Source of the DNA: Chitinophaga alhagiae
GTDB lineage: Bacteria; Bacteroidota; Bacteroidia; Chitinophagales; Chitinophagaceae
Direction: 5' to 3'
Length of the DNA: 64,000 nucleotides
NCBI RefSeq assembly: GCF_003568665.1
Contig: NZ_QXMH01000001.1
Coordinates: 2,480,001 to 2,544,000 of the forward strand
Shown here: in pieces, positions 26,158-36,781 of the stretch
Numbering within the stretch: the stretch's first letter is position 1
Layout: the number at the start of each line of letters is the position of its first letter
Position numbers and translations under genes: made by a program
Notes under the pieces: generated by a model
Databases searched by the model: none
The model's input: the letters and a program-made list of their open reading frames with translations, nothing else
What the model was told of the DNA's origin: nothing

Positions 26158-27015
26158 TTATTTTGCCGGTTTTAACTGATAGGCGGTCACTTTGTTGCCG
26201 AAAAAGGTGGGCACGTATACAATGCGCTTTTGAGCATCATACCCGATATCTGCCGTTTGCAGCTTTTCGCCCTGCGTGTCAAGCATTTTGATGGCGGTGC
26301 CGGCCTGGATGTCTACATAAAATATTTCGCCCTGCCAGCAAGACACTATGTATTCATTGCCTTTTACGTGTTCAATGCCGTCTGTTCCCTTGGTCACGTC
26401 TGCCAGCTTGGTGAGCGTATTGTCTTTTTCCGCGCGTTTCACAGCGCCCGCGTCCAGCACCAGCAACTGCCCCTGGCTGAAGAGCAGGCCGTTGGGGCCT
26501 CTCAGCCCGCTGTGCGCACTGTCAAGCAGCAGCGCGGATTTACCGTTCTCGTAAGTATGTACCGTTTTCTTGCGGGAGTCAGACACGTATACCGTGCCTT
26601 TGGGGCTTACTGTAATATCGTTCAGGTTTTCCGCTCCTTCAACCGTGTGGCGGGTCACAACGGCGCCCTTGCTGATGTCTATGACCACAATGGTGTTCAG
26701 GTCAGCCACATAGAGGTGATTGCCGTGTACGCCCATGCCTTTGGGGGCGTCAAAACCGTCTACCCACTTCAGGTTGGTCACCTTTCCGTCAACAGATACC
26801 TGGGAGATGAAGCCTTTCCCGTCTTTGCCCCAAGGGGCGCCGTCTATATTGGCCACATACAGTACGTTCCTTTTGGCGTCAAAGTAAACAGACTCCGGCA
26901 CCCGCAGCGTAGTGTCAGTGGTCCATTGTTTTTCCAGGGTAGGCTGTTGGGCAACGGCGCGGGCCAGTGGCAGCGCGGCGCATAGCATGCAGAGGATAGC
27001 AGATCGTAGTTTCAT
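26158..27015 (-). CDS. Secreted SMP-30/gluconolactonase-like beta-propeller
   Basis: A 285-residue exported protein (signal peptide ending ARAVAQ) made of repeated propeller blades: PESVYFDAKRNVLYVANIDG, APKGMGVHGNHLYVADL, LNDITVSPKGTVYVSDS, RGPNGLLFSQGQLLVLDA. This is the SMP-30/gluconolactonase/NHL-like fold. Lactonase activity is possible, but the acidic metal ligands cannot be assigned with confidence. It is probably a periplasmic binding or lactonase protein. It stands upstream of the propeller kinase on the same strand, 84 bases away with a hairpin between. Confidence 0.75.
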   Translation of the reverse strand: MKLRSAILCMLCAALPLARAVAQQPTLEKQWTTDTTLRVPESVYFDAKRNVLYVANIDGAPWGKDGKGFISQVSVDGKVTNLKWVDGFDAPKGMGVHGNHLYVADLNTIVVIDISKGAVVTRHTVEGAENLNDITVSPKGTVYVSDSRKKTVHTYENGKSALLLDSAHSGLRGPNGLLFSQGQLLVLDAGAVKRAEKDNTLTKLADVTKGTDGIEHVKGNEYIVSCWQGEIFYVDIQAGTAIKMLDTQGEKLQTADIGYDAQKRIVYVPTFFGNKVTAYQLKPAK

Positions 27016-27131
27016 AACGAGACAAGATTAGAAGATAAATTTAATAAATATTGTATGTCCGGAGACTTTTTGCGCTTATTTTTCAGGTGCTCCCGGTAAA
27101 CCGCGCAATTATTGTACCGCTATGAAAAATA

Positions 27132-28865
27132 TCAATCAGACTCCGCGCCGGTAAGGTGTTTTTCCAGCACCAGCCGCAGCGCCGTAAATTCAATAGGTTT
27201 GGTAACATAGTCGCAGGCGCCTTCCCGCATAAAACCGGCCGCTGTTTCTGTAAAAGCGTCGCCGGAGGCAATAATAACGGGGATGCGGCGCAGGCCGGGG
27301 TCGTTCTTCAGGTGCAGGAGGGTTTCCCGCCCGTTCATTTTTGGCATATGGGAATCGAGGATGATGAGGTCTGGCGCCTGCTCCCGGGCCATGGTCAAGC
27401 CTTCTACGCCATTATTGGCAGTGAGCACCCTCACCCCGCTGTTCAGGAGAAAGTTTTTCAGGATCACCTGGTTCATCTTGTCATCTTCTATCACCAGTAC
27501 CGTTTTGCTGCTGAACTTCCGCTCGTGCGGCCGTGCCGGCGAGGCCTGCGGGTGGGTGGTATCCGAACCGGAGAGCGGGAAATATACCGTAAAGGTGGTG
27601 CTGGTGTTTTCCCGGCATTCTACCGTAATATTCCCTTCCAGCAGCTCGGCAAAATGTTTGGAGATATGCAGGCCCAGCCCGGTGCCTTCTATGAAGGAGC
27701 TTTTTTCACCTACAAAAGGCTCAAAGATGCGTACCAGCTTGTCCTGCTCAATGCCGCCGCCCTGGTCGGTAACGCTTACGTACCATTCCATACCCTGCAC
27801 GCCCGCCCTGATGGCAATGTCGCTTTTGGGCCGGGTGAATTTGATGGCATTCATCAGCAGGTTGTTGATGATCTGCGAGAACTTGGTCTCGTCTGTCATC
27901 ACTTTTTCCGGCAGGGCCTCAGAAAAAATAAGATCGATGTGTACGGATTTGGTATTGGCCACATATTCATAAATATTGGCAATGTTGCAGAGCGTTTTGC
28001 GCACGTCCATCTTCCGGTACCTGACCTCATCCAGCTGGCCCGCTTCAATGCGGGAAAGCTCCAGTACATTATTGATGATCTCCCGCATGTTAAAGCTGGC
28101 GGAGTACAGGCTGTCTACCAGCGAGGGCAGGGTGGCGCTTATTTTCCCGCTTTTCAGGTCCATCTGCATCAGCTGTACGATGCCGAAAATGGCGTTCAAC
28201 GGGTTGCGTAGCTCGTGGCTGGTTTCCTGCAGAAATACTTTTCTTGACTGGTTGGCTTTTTCCAGCTCCAGTGTACGGGCCTTCAGGGTGAGCATCAGCC
28301 CGTTGGTCATTTTTTTATAGAAGAGAATGCAGATGGTATTGAGACTGAGAATGACCAGTATGTAACACCAGCGGATAATAAAAGTAGTGTTGTGCTCAAA
28401 AACAAAGGGCCGTACCCATCCCGCAAAATAAAATGCTTCTGTGACCAGCAGGCCGCCTGCGGTTACGCAGAAGCAGATCAGGATAGACCTTTTCTTTTTG
28501 TATACAAGGAAGGTAGCGCTGATCATGAACAGCAGCACCAGCGTAATTTCTATGACGGTGCCCAGTAATACGCCGAAGTATACGGCCCATACCGCCTGGA
28601 AGCACATCATGCAAAGACTGGCGGCCTCATAACGGCGCTTGTGGTTGAGCCAGATCACAAAAAAGAAACTGAGACCTTCTATCAGGGCGGGCACCAGTAT
28701 CTGGAGCTTGCCCGTTATGAAGTAGAAGACCGGCCCCATGCTGATGGCCAGCAGGGCGGTAACCAGGCTCAATGAATTAATGATGCGTATTCTCTGCTGT
28801 TGTTCTTCTGCCAGGTTTTGGGAACCAAAGGAAATTATCTCAGCCAGGGGTTGGAATAGTTTCAT
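27132..28865 (-). CDS. Hybrid sensor histidine kinase/response regulator
   Basis: A 577-residue protein from ATG 28865. Six hydrophobic segments (about residues 25-200) form a membrane sensor without a large periplasmic domain. A coiled linker leads to HisKA (phospho-His in LQETSHELRNPLNAIFG, near residue 220), HATPase (MNAIKFT, GTGLGLHISK) and a C-terminal receiver domain (about 452-577, phospho-Asp near 503 in DLIILDSHMPKMNG). There is no output domain, so phosphate should pass on to another protein; the lone receiver at 31802-32197 is a candidate. A longer start at 28958 is possible but adds 31 residues unlike a sensor N-terminus. Confidence 0.9.
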   Translation of the reverse strand: MKLFQPLAEIISFGSQNLAEEQQQRIRIINSLSLVTALLAISMGPVFYFITGKLQILVPALIEGLSFFFVIWLNHKRRYEAASLCMMCFQAVWAVYFGVLLGTVIEITLVLLFMISATFLVYKKKRSILICFCVTAGGLLVTEAFYFAGWVRPFVFEHNTTFIIRWCYILVILSLNTICILFYKKMTNGLMLTLKARTLELEKANQSRKVFLQETSHELRNPLNAIFGIVQLMQMDLKSGKISATLPSLVDSLYSASFNMREIINNVLELSRIEAGQLDEVRYRKMDVRKTLCNIANIYEYVANTKSVHIDLIFSEALPEKVMTDETKFSQIINNLLMNAIKFTRPKSDIAIRAGVQGMEWYVSVTDQGGGIEQDKLVRIFEPFVGEKSSFIEGTGLGLHISKHFAELLEGNITVECRENTSTTFTVYFPLSGSDTTHPQASPARPHERKFSSKTVLVIEDDKMNQVILKNFLLNSGVRVLTANNGVEGLTMAREQAPDLIILDSHMPKMNGRETLLHLKNDPGLRRIPVIIASGDAFTETAAGFMREGACDYVTKPIEFTALRLVLEKHLTGAESD

Positions 28866-28958
28866 GATATTGGATCTTACACAGGGCGGTACAAGTTTTT
28901 TTACAGGATGTGTCCCATAAATGTAAGCAATCGGATCGTCCCCGCAAAATTGATCCAT

Positions 28959-28972
28959 GCAAACGAGTTTGC
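28959..28972. promoter_or_regulatory. Operator-like palindrome upstream of the hybrid kinase
   Basis: GCAAAC-GA-GTTTGC is a perfect 6-bp dyad with a 2-base centre, 94 bases upstream of the chosen ATG 28865. Its size fits a helix-turn-helix dimer site. The 197-base gap shows no other feature I can support. Confidence 0.3.
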
Positions 28973-29062
28973 TTCAGGGGAGCATAGCAAAGGCCGGTCT
29001 TTGGAGCAGCCGTTTTTTCCATCCTTCTGCGTATTAATCACTAAGACCGTACCTGGTGCCTA

Positions 29063-31714
29063 CTAACGCAATAAGGTAGCCGTACCCGTCAGGTAAAAAT
29101 CATACCCCAGGTAATCTTTCGCTTTTACCTGCCAGACGTATACACCGGTGTTCTGCAACGTTCCGTTGATGCGCCCGTTCCAGCCCATGCCGTTTTGCCG
29201 GCCGCTGTATACCAGTTGCCCCCAGCGGTTGTATACCATAAAGTACTCTATTTCCTGTATGCCTACGGCAATGGGGCGCAACTGGTCATTCAGCCCGTCG
29301 TTGTTGGGTGTGAAGGCCGTGGGTACAAACACCTGCGGCAGGGTATTGTACACTTTCACGTTCATGAAGGCGGAGTCTGCGCAACCTGCTTCGTTCTGCA
29401 CAATTACTGTATACCGGAAGGCGCGGGTGGGGGAGTTGAAGAGGGCTACGGGATCGGGGATGGAAGTGGAGGAAAGCCCCTGCGCCGGAGACCACGTGTA
29501 GTGTATACCGCCGGAGGCGTTCAGCTGCAGCGGCTGCCCCAGCACAATGGCCGTGTCCCGCCCGGCAAAGGCGTCTATTTTAGGCAGCACCCGTACTACC
29601 ACGGTATCCCGCACGGGTTTGGGGCAGCCTTTGTTGTCTGTAACGGTTAAAACATAGGCAGCGGTGGAGGCAGGGCGAACTACCGGCTCCAGTGAGGCGG
29701 CGGGCACCCCGTTGGCGTCTGCGGTTTGCCAGGTGTAAGTGTTGCCGTCCGTAGCGCCGTGAAGCTGGGCCGCGTTCTCAAAACAGATCACCGTGTCTGC
29801 ACCCGCGGAAGCGCGGGGATAGGGCACGGTAATAACCGTCATATCTGCTGTGGCCCTGCATTGGCTGATGCTGGCCGTTACGGAGAAGGTGGTGGTTTGC
29901 GTAACGGTGGCCGTGGGGTTCTTCAGATCCGGAAAGTTGAGGGGAGCAGCCGGCGCCCATGTAAACAACAGGCCATTGGTAGATGGCCGCAACTGGATCG
30001 CATCTCCCTGGCAGATCACCGTGTCTGCCGGAAGCTGCAAACTAACGTGGTCCACTACACGAACGGTTACGGAATCGCGGTTGAGGCAGCCGTTCTGGTC
30101 CAGGTCCACATAATATTTGGTGTCTGTTACGGGAGATACGTATGGCGCCGCGGTATTCGCGCCCGTGATCTGGGCCGCGGGCGTCCAGCTAAAAACGCCG
30201 GTGCCTGTGGCCTGCAGCTGCAGCTGGTCTGGCGGGCAGATGAGCGTATCCCGGAAGCGCAGGCCAACGGGCGGTTTATCAAGAATATCTACCGGGTTGA
30301 ACAGGGTGTCTTTGCAACCATCGGTATTGTGTACAATGAGGCGAACGTTCTTGTTGCCCGTAGCCGGGTAGGTATAGGAGGGATGTTGCTCAGCGGAGAA
30401 ATCTGTTTGCAGGGAGGGTTCGCCAAAATCCCAGTCCCAGAAATTGACGGCGCCGGTAACGGTGGTGGTCTCGTCGTGAAACAGCACGGGCCTGTTGATG
30501 CAGGTACCGGTGCTGGTGAACGCCGGTATGAAACCCGGGTATACCAGTGCCTGTGCCTCCGTGGAGTCCGGGCATTGCAGGCCCCTGTTGGTGGCCAGCT
30601 TGATGGTGTAGGTGCCGGGTGTGGTGAAGGTGTGGTCTGCCACGGCGTTGGTAGAAGAGTACACCACGTTGCCGGCGCTGTTCCTGAACTCCCAGAAATA
30701 AGAAGCAATGAGCGGGCTGTTGGAAAGGTTGCCTACGGTCAGCTGTGTGGAATTGCGGCAGAGCATGTATTCCGGCTGCAGGGTAGCGGCGGCCACCGTG
30801 CAGCCGGTAATATTGATCTGCAGGTCTTTTCGTTGGGTGGCAATGGCTACGCCGTTGCGGATCTCCTGTACGCAAACGGTTACTACGTAAATGCCCGTGC
30901 CGGGGGCAATGCCGGTGATGAGGCCGGTATTCGGGTCTATATGTACGCGGTTGCCCAGTGGCGCTCCGCTGCTGAAGCCGGTCCCATACGGCACGGAATA
31001 ATATGGCGGTGGCACGGGAGGCTGGCTGTTATTGCCGCCGATACCTCCTCCTCCTCCGCCGCCCCCACCTCCACCAATACCGCCGCCGCCGGAGTAACCG
31101 AGGGTCTGGTAGGCTTCGCAGAAATAGTAGCGCAACTGGTCACGGTCAGGGTCTTCCGCGGCAAAACTGTAGGAAAAAGCATTGTCCGCGCAAATGGTCA
31201 CCAGGTCGCTGCCTGTAAAATACGCGCTGCTGTTGGTGGCCGCCAGCGTACCTGGTATTTCGGCGGTATATGTGGCGCCAATTCGCCCGTAACCCGGTTC
31301 CAGGTTGTTGATGGCATCTACCCGGTTGGTTACCTGGGAAGTAAGCGTATACCCGTCTGCCGAGGGCGGAAGGGATATATTAAATTCCCAGTACCCTACC
31401 AGGTAACAAATGAACGGAGCGCGGGTAATGCAAGGGTCTGTGCTGGTGGTGCTCAACTCTTCCTCCCGTGAGAGGGGTACCTGCAGCTCGTTGATCTTCT
31501 CGCCGGTATTGCGGTTGAAAATGCCGATGTAGGTGGGGTTCGCAAATTGCCTGTTGGCGGTAAAACAGCTTCTGAACTGCTTGAGCGTTACGCGGTAGTT
31601 GTGCAGGCCGTTGGAAAAGCCCGTGTAAGTATAATACATCTCCCCGCCGGTGATATGATCGGCCCTGGCGGAGAAAGCCGCCGCCATAAGAATCAGCAAC
31701 AGAACTCGCTTCAT
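29063..31714 (-). CDS. PKD-domain surface protein with type IX secretion type B C-terminal domain
   Basis: An 883-residue secreted protein (signal peptide MKRVLLLILMAAAFSARA). An N-terminal Bacteroidota-specific region (HITGGEMYYTYTG to about 300) is interrupted by a 22-residue Gly-rich run near 208-229. PKD/Ig-like repeats follow (GTYTIKLATN, WDWDFGEPS, repeated 'DTVICQGD' starts), and the gliding-motility-associated C-terminus (VPTAFTPNNDGLNDQLRP, YNRWGQLVY, GVYVWQV). That last domain directs export and anchoring by the type IX secretion system. It is likely an adhesin or surface-layer protein. No secretion machinery genes are in the window. Confidence 0.92.
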   Translation of the reverse strand: MKRVLLLILMAAAFSARADHITGGEMYYTYTGFSNGLHNYRVTLKQFRSCFTANRQFANPTYIGIFNRNTGEKINELQVPLSREEELSTTSTDPCITRAPFICYLVGYWEFNISLPPSADGYTLTSQVTNRVDAINNLEPGYGRIGATYTAEIPGTLAATNSSAYFTGSDLVTICADNAFSYSFAAEDPDRDQLRYYFCEAYQTLGYSGGGGIGGGGGGGGGGGIGGNNSQPPVPPPYYSVPYGTGFSSGAPLGNRVHIDPNTGLITGIAPGTGIYVVTVCVQEIRNGVAIATQRKDLQINITGCTVAAATLQPEYMLCRNSTQLTVGNLSNSPLIASYFWEFRNSAGNVVYSSTNAVADHTFTTPGTYTIKLATNRGLQCPDSTEAQALVYPGFIPAFTSTGTCINRPVLFHDETTTVTGAVNFWDWDFGEPSLQTDFSAEQHPSYTYPATGNKNVRLIVHNTDGCKDTLFNPVDILDKPPVGLRFRDTLICPPDQLQLQATGTGVFSWTPAAQITGANTAAPYVSPVTDTKYYVDLDQNGCLNRDSVTVRVVDHVSLQLPADTVICQGDAIQLRPSTNGLLFTWAPAAPLNFPDLKNPTATVTQTTTFSVTASISQCRATADMTVITVPYPRASAGADTVICFENAAQLHGATDGNTYTWQTADANGVPAASLEPVVRPASTAAYVLTVTDNKGCPKPVRDTVVVRVLPKIDAFAGRDTAIVLGQPLQLNASGGIHYTWSPAQGLSSTSIPDPVALFNSPTRAFRYTVIVQNEAGCADSAFMNVKVYNTLPQVFVPTAFTPNNDGLNDQLRPIAVGIQEIEYFMVYNRWGQLVYSGRQNGMGWNGRINGTLQNTGVYVWQVKAKDYLGYDFYLTGTATLLR

Positions 31715-31801
31715 GCAGATGTGTTTGTACTATTCAGGGTGTTTACGGAAACCCCGGTGTACCGGTTGCTCTGCAGGCATATGTCAGGTCGGAAAAAACG
31801 G

Positions 31802-32197
31802 TTATTTGGTAGCCGGGAACAGCAGGCCGTGCAACATGCCCACCAGTTCCGAAAACTTTTCCGGCTTTGTGATGAACTGGTCTGCGCCCAGCAGCTTCGC
31901 TTCCTGAACGATCTTCATATCCGATGCGGTAGAAAACACGATCACCGGTATGTCTTTGGCCTTGTGACCGGCTTTTACTTCCCGTAAAAACTGCACTCCG
32001 TTCATCATGGGCATGTTCAGGTCAAGGAATATCAGGTCAGGTAACGCCACTGCCTCGTTCAGATGCATAATGGCCTCATAACCGTTGGCGGCGATGGAAC
32101 AAACTATTCCACTGTCTATGAATGCAAGTGCTGATGTGAAGATTTCCTGATCGTCAATATCGTCTTCAATCAGCAATATCGAGGGCGTTGTTATCAT
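31802..32197 (-). CDS. Single-domain response regulator (CheY/Rcp1-like)
   Basis: A 131-residue stand-alone receiver. The acidic pair is in LLIEDDIDD, the phosphoacceptor is D59 (IFLDLNMPMMNG), the Ser/Thr switch is in VIVFSTASD and the Lys is in FITKPEKF. There is no output domain. The extended beta4-alpha4 and C-terminus fit the Rcp1-like group that accepts phosphate from hybrid kinases. It is transcribed alone, divergent from the small basic protein gene; the 171-base gap shows no full-consensus promoter. Confidence 0.92.
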   Translation of the reverse strand: MITTPSILLIEDDIDDQEIFTSALAFIDSGIVCSIAANGYEAIMHLNEAVALPDLIFLDLNMPMMNGVQFLREVKAGHKAKDIPVIVFSTASDMKIVQEAKLLGADQFITKPEKFSELVGMLHGLLFPATK

Positions 32198-32368
32198 GCT
32201 TAAAACGGTATGTAAACTGAGAAAATTTTGGCTGAAAATGAATTATGAAAAACCTGTATTTGTTTTGCGCCTTACTTTTCAGGGTAACTCACTACTGTTA
32301 ATTTAATCAATTTAAACGAGATTTTCCGGGTGGCATGTTTTTTTTGGTACTTTTTGAAAACAAAGATC

Positions 32369-32545
32369 ATGAAAACATCGGGAAGCCGGCAGAACAAGCA
32401 GTCAAAACAGGGCATGGTACACACGCCCCGCCCGGAAATAAGGGATAACCTGGACAGTCGAAAGAACGAAGAACAGGACCTGAAAGGCGATGACGTGACA
32501 CATAATAAAAAAGCCCGGAAAACACCGCGTACGAAAAAGAAATAA
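32369..32545 (+). CDS. Small, highly charged basic protein of unknown function
   Basis: A 58-residue protein with no hydrophobic segment, about a third Lys/Arg, and the segment LDSRKNEEQDLKGDDVTHNKK, ending in a Lys-rich tail. Short proteins with this 'SRKNEEQ...GDD.THN' pattern recur in Bacteroidota genomes as hypotheticals, to my recollection. The internal ATG 32369 is chosen because the upstream in-frame extension is aromatic, Phe-rich and overlaps the promoter region. Nucleic-acid binding is conceivable from charge alone. Confidence 0.6.
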   Translation: MKTSGSRQNKQSKQGMVHTPRPEIRDNLDSRKNEEQDLKGDDVTHNKKARKTPRTKKK

Positions 32546-32591
32546 CGGGCAAATTGCTCTACAGTATGCGGTATGTTTTCTATATTGTATC

Positions 32592-32615
32592 CGCAGTTGA
32601 CCTAAAACAACTGCG
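32592..32615 (+). promoter_or_regulatory. Inverted repeat just upstream of the first sulfatase
   Basis: CGCAGTTG and CAACTGCG form a perfect 8-bp dyad with an 8-base spacer, ending 5 bases before the ATG. It could be an operator, or an mRNA hairpin that masks the initiation region. Confidence 0.4.
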
Positions 32616-32620
32616 TTTGT

Positions 32621-34138
32621 ATGAAAAAGTTACTCTTTGCAATGCTGGCATTAATGGCCGGCCAATGTTTGTATGCACAGCAAAAGCCCAATGTTGTTAT
32701 TATCTACGCAGATGACCTGGGTTACGGGGACCTGAGCTGTTATGGCGCCACCAAAATACAAACGCCGCATATTGATCAGTTGGCCAGGGAAGGTATCCGT
32801 TTCACCAACGGCCATACTACTTCCGCCACCTGCACGCCCTCGCGTTTCGGGCTGCTCACCGGGCGTTATCCCTGGCGTAAAAGCGGCACCGGCGTATTGC
32901 CGGGAGACGCGGCCATGATCATTCCGGTAGACAAACCTTCGCTGGCCACCATGATGCAAAAGGCGGGCTATATGACCGCGCTGGTAGGCAAATGGCACCT
33001 GGGCCTGGGAGATGGCAGCACCATTGACTGGAACCGGGAAGTGAAGCCCGGGCCTAATGAAGTGGGCTTCCATTATTCCTTCTGTTTCCCCGCCACGGCA
33101 GACCGCGTGCCTACCGTTTTCCTGGAGGACCACACTGTGCTGGGCCTGGATAAAAATGATCCCATTGAAGTGAACTATAAAGAAAAGGTAGGGGATGACC
33201 CCACCGGCAAGGAACACCCTGAGCTGCTGAAGATGGCCTCCTCTCCGGACCATGGGCATAACAACACCATTGTGAACGGCATTGGCCGTATCGGTTTTAT
33301 GAAAGGCGGCCACAAGGCCCGCTGGACGGACGAAGAACTGGCATATGCCTTTACGGAAAGGGCCGAAAAATTTATTGAGGACAACCGGCAACGGCCCTTC
33401 TTCCTCTACTTTGCACTAAGCGATATACATGTGCCGCGCATGCCGGCCACTGCCTTCAAAGGCAAAAGCGGCCTGGGATACCGGGGAGACGCTATCCTGC
33501 AAATGGACTGGACGGTGGGCCGTATTACCCGGAAGCTGCGCCAGCTGGGGCTGGAAAAAAACACCATCGTTATTTTTTCCAGTGACAACGGCCCGGTGCT
33601 GGACGATGGTTATGTAGATGAAGCCGTAACCATGCTGAATGGCCACAAACAGGCCGGCCCCCTGCGAGGCGGTAAATACAGTGCTTTTGAAGGCGGTACC
33701 CGCGTGCCCTGGATCGTGCGCTGGCCGGCCACTATTAAAGGCGGCCAGACCTCCAATGCGCTCATCAGCCAGATAGACCTGTATGCCAGCTTTGCCCGGC
33801 TCACCGGCCAGCCACTTGGCGCTGACGATGCGCCAGACAGCTTCAACATGCTGAACGCTTTAACCGGCAAAGATCCGAAAGGCCGCTCCTGGCTGATCCT
33901 GCAGGGAGGCCCGCTCTCGCTGGTACAAGGCAACCTGAAATACATCACGCCTGCAGACGGCCCTAAACTCTCCAGGCTGGTAAACATCGAAACCGGCAGG
34001 AACACGGAGCCGCAGTTATATGACCTCGGGAAGGACATCGGGGAGCAGCATAACATTGCCGACCAGCATCCCGAAAAAGTAAAAGAAATGGCGGCCGAAC
34101 TGGAACGCCTGAAAGCCGCAAACAGAACAAGAAAATAA
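32621..34138 (+). CDS. Family S1 sulfatase (arylsulfatase-like), secreted
   Basis: Hydrolyses sulfate esters, probably in the periplasm. A signal peptide ends near residue 20 (LMAGQCLYAQ). The sulfatase core starts PNVVIIYADDLGYGDLS, with the metal-binding DD. The modified-residue motif C71-T-P-S-R is present, so maturation of Cys71 to formylglycine by an anSME or FGE is expected; neither is in the window. GKWHLGLGDG, FFSSDNGP-like ('IFSSDNGPVLDDG') and GGTRVPWIVRWP follow. It has 505 residues. Candidate substrates are sulfated glycans; specificity cannot be read. A second sulfatase follows after 17 bases. Confidence 0.93.
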   Translation: MKKLLFAMLALMAGQCLYAQQKPNVVIIYADDLGYGDLSCYGATKIQTPHIDQLAREGIRFTNGHTTSATCTPSRFGLLTGRYPWRKSGTGVLPGDAAMIIPVDKPSLATMMQKAGYMTALVGKWHLGLGDGSTIDWNREVKPGPNEVGFHYSFCFPATADRVPTVFLEDHTVLGLDKNDPIEVNYKEKVGDDPTGKEHPELLKMASSPDHGHNNTIVNGIGRIGFMKGGHKARWTDEELAYAFTERAEKFIEDNRQRPFFLYFALSDIHVPRMPATAFKGKSGLGYRGDAILQMDWTVGRITRKLRQLGLEKNTIVIFSSDNGPVLDDGYVDEAVTMLNGHKQAGPLRGGKYSAFEGGTRVPWIVRWPATIKGGQTSNALISQIDLYASFARLTGQPLGADDAPDSFNMLNALTGKDPKGRSWLILQGGPLSLVQGNLKYITPADGPKLSRLVNIETGRNTEPQLYDLGKDIGEQHNIADQHPEKVKEMAAELERLKAANRTRK

Positions 34139-34155
34139 TATTTAAAAAAATTACC

Positions 34156-35667
<1,512 letters not shown>

Positions 35668-35792
35668 ATGCAGCCGCGGCAATGGGGGCAGGAAATACAT
35701 GAAGGCAGTGACAGGCCCTTGCCTGAAAATAGCCGGTGCCACCACCGTATGTTACTTTGCACTTTCTGAAACCGCCCTCAGTGCAGGTCTCT

Positions 35793-36743
35793 TTAATACC
35801 CGCTGGCCTCCTCCAACTGCCGGAGGTCTTCTCCGTCCAGTTGCAATAACACCGCATCAAACAGCCCCTGTAACTGCGCCATATTGGTGGCGCTGGCAAT
35901 GGGGGCTGTAACGCCCGGGCGGTGCATCAGCCATGCCACAGCTACAGTGGCGGGTTTGCTTTGATATTTGGCGGCTACCGCGTCTAGCGCGGCCAGTATG
36001 GCATAGCCCCTGGCGTTCAGGTATTTTGAAACATATTTTGTGCGGCTGCTGCCGGCCAGGTCTGCTTCAGAACGGTATTTGCCGGTGAGGAAACCGCTGG
36101 CCAGGGCAAAGTAGGGAATAACCCCCAGGTTTTCCGCCGCCGCCAAGGGCGCATAGGCAGTTTCATACTGCTGCCGGTCATACAGGTTGTATTCCGGCTG
36201 TAATGACTGGTAGGCAGGGAAACCGGCTTCCCGGCTTACTTTCAGGGATTGCAGCACCCTTTCCGCGCTCATGTTGGAAGTACCGATGGCACGTACCTTG
36301 CCGGCGCGCACCACTTCGGCATATGCCTCCATGGTCTCTTCAATGGGCGTGGCGGGATCGTCGTAGTGGGACTGGTACAGGTCTACATGGTCTGTCTGCA
36401 GGCGGGCCAGCGAATCATCAATAGACTGCAGGATGTATTTTTTGCGTAATCCTTTCTTTTCTTCGCTGAACACGCCGCCTACTTTTGTGGCCAGCATTAT
36501 TTTGTGCCGTTTGCCTGTTTGTTTCAGCCACCTGCCGATCATTCTTTCGGAATCTCCGCCGGTATTGCCCGGCACCCGCACCGTATAGATGTCAGCGGTA
36601 TCTACCGCGTTAAAGCCCGCATTGGTAAAAGCGTCCAGCAGCCGGAAAGACATTTTTTCATCAGCTGTCCATCCAAAAACATTGCCGCCGAACATCAGCG
36701 GCGCTATGGTCAATCCGGAATTACCCAGTGGTCTCATTTCCAT
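35793..36743 (-). CDS. Aldo/keto reductase
   Basis: A 316-residue NAD(P)H-dependent oxidoreductase of the AKR superfamily. The N-terminus is MEMRPLGNSGLTIAPLMFGG. The catalytic Asp/Tyr are in AVDTADIYT, the Lys in LATKVGGVF and the His context in DLYQSHYDDP. IGTSNMSAERV and the cofactor loop near PGVTAPIASATN follow. It resembles the general stress/YajO-like subgroup; the substrate is unknown. It is divergent from a 2-hydroxyacid dehydrogenase, sharing a 38-base intergenic gap. Confidence 0.93.
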   Translation of the reverse strand: MEMRPLGNSGLTIAPLMFGGNVFGWTADEKMSFRLLDAFTNAGFNAVDTADIYTVRVPGNTGGDSERMIGRWLKQTGKRHKIMLATKVGGVFSEEKKGLRKKYILQSIDDSLARLQTDHVDLYQSHYDDPATPIEETMEAYAEVVRAGKVRAIGTSNMSAERVLQSLKVSREAGFPAYQSLQPEYNLYDRQQYETAYAPLAAAENLGVIPYFALASGFLTGKYRSEADLAGSSRTKYVSKYLNARGYAILAALDAVAAKYQSKPATVAVAWLMHRPGVTAPIASATNMAQLQGLFDAVLLQLDGEDLRQLEEASGY

Positions 36744-36781
36744 GAAACAAAAGTCGGCATTTAATTATGTAATTTCAAAGC

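Noticed and set aside
29726..31471. Open frame of 581 codons on the plus strand
   Set aside because: Antisense to the PKD surface protein; its Gly/Val/Arg-rich product mirrors the complementary codons of repeats and has no motif.
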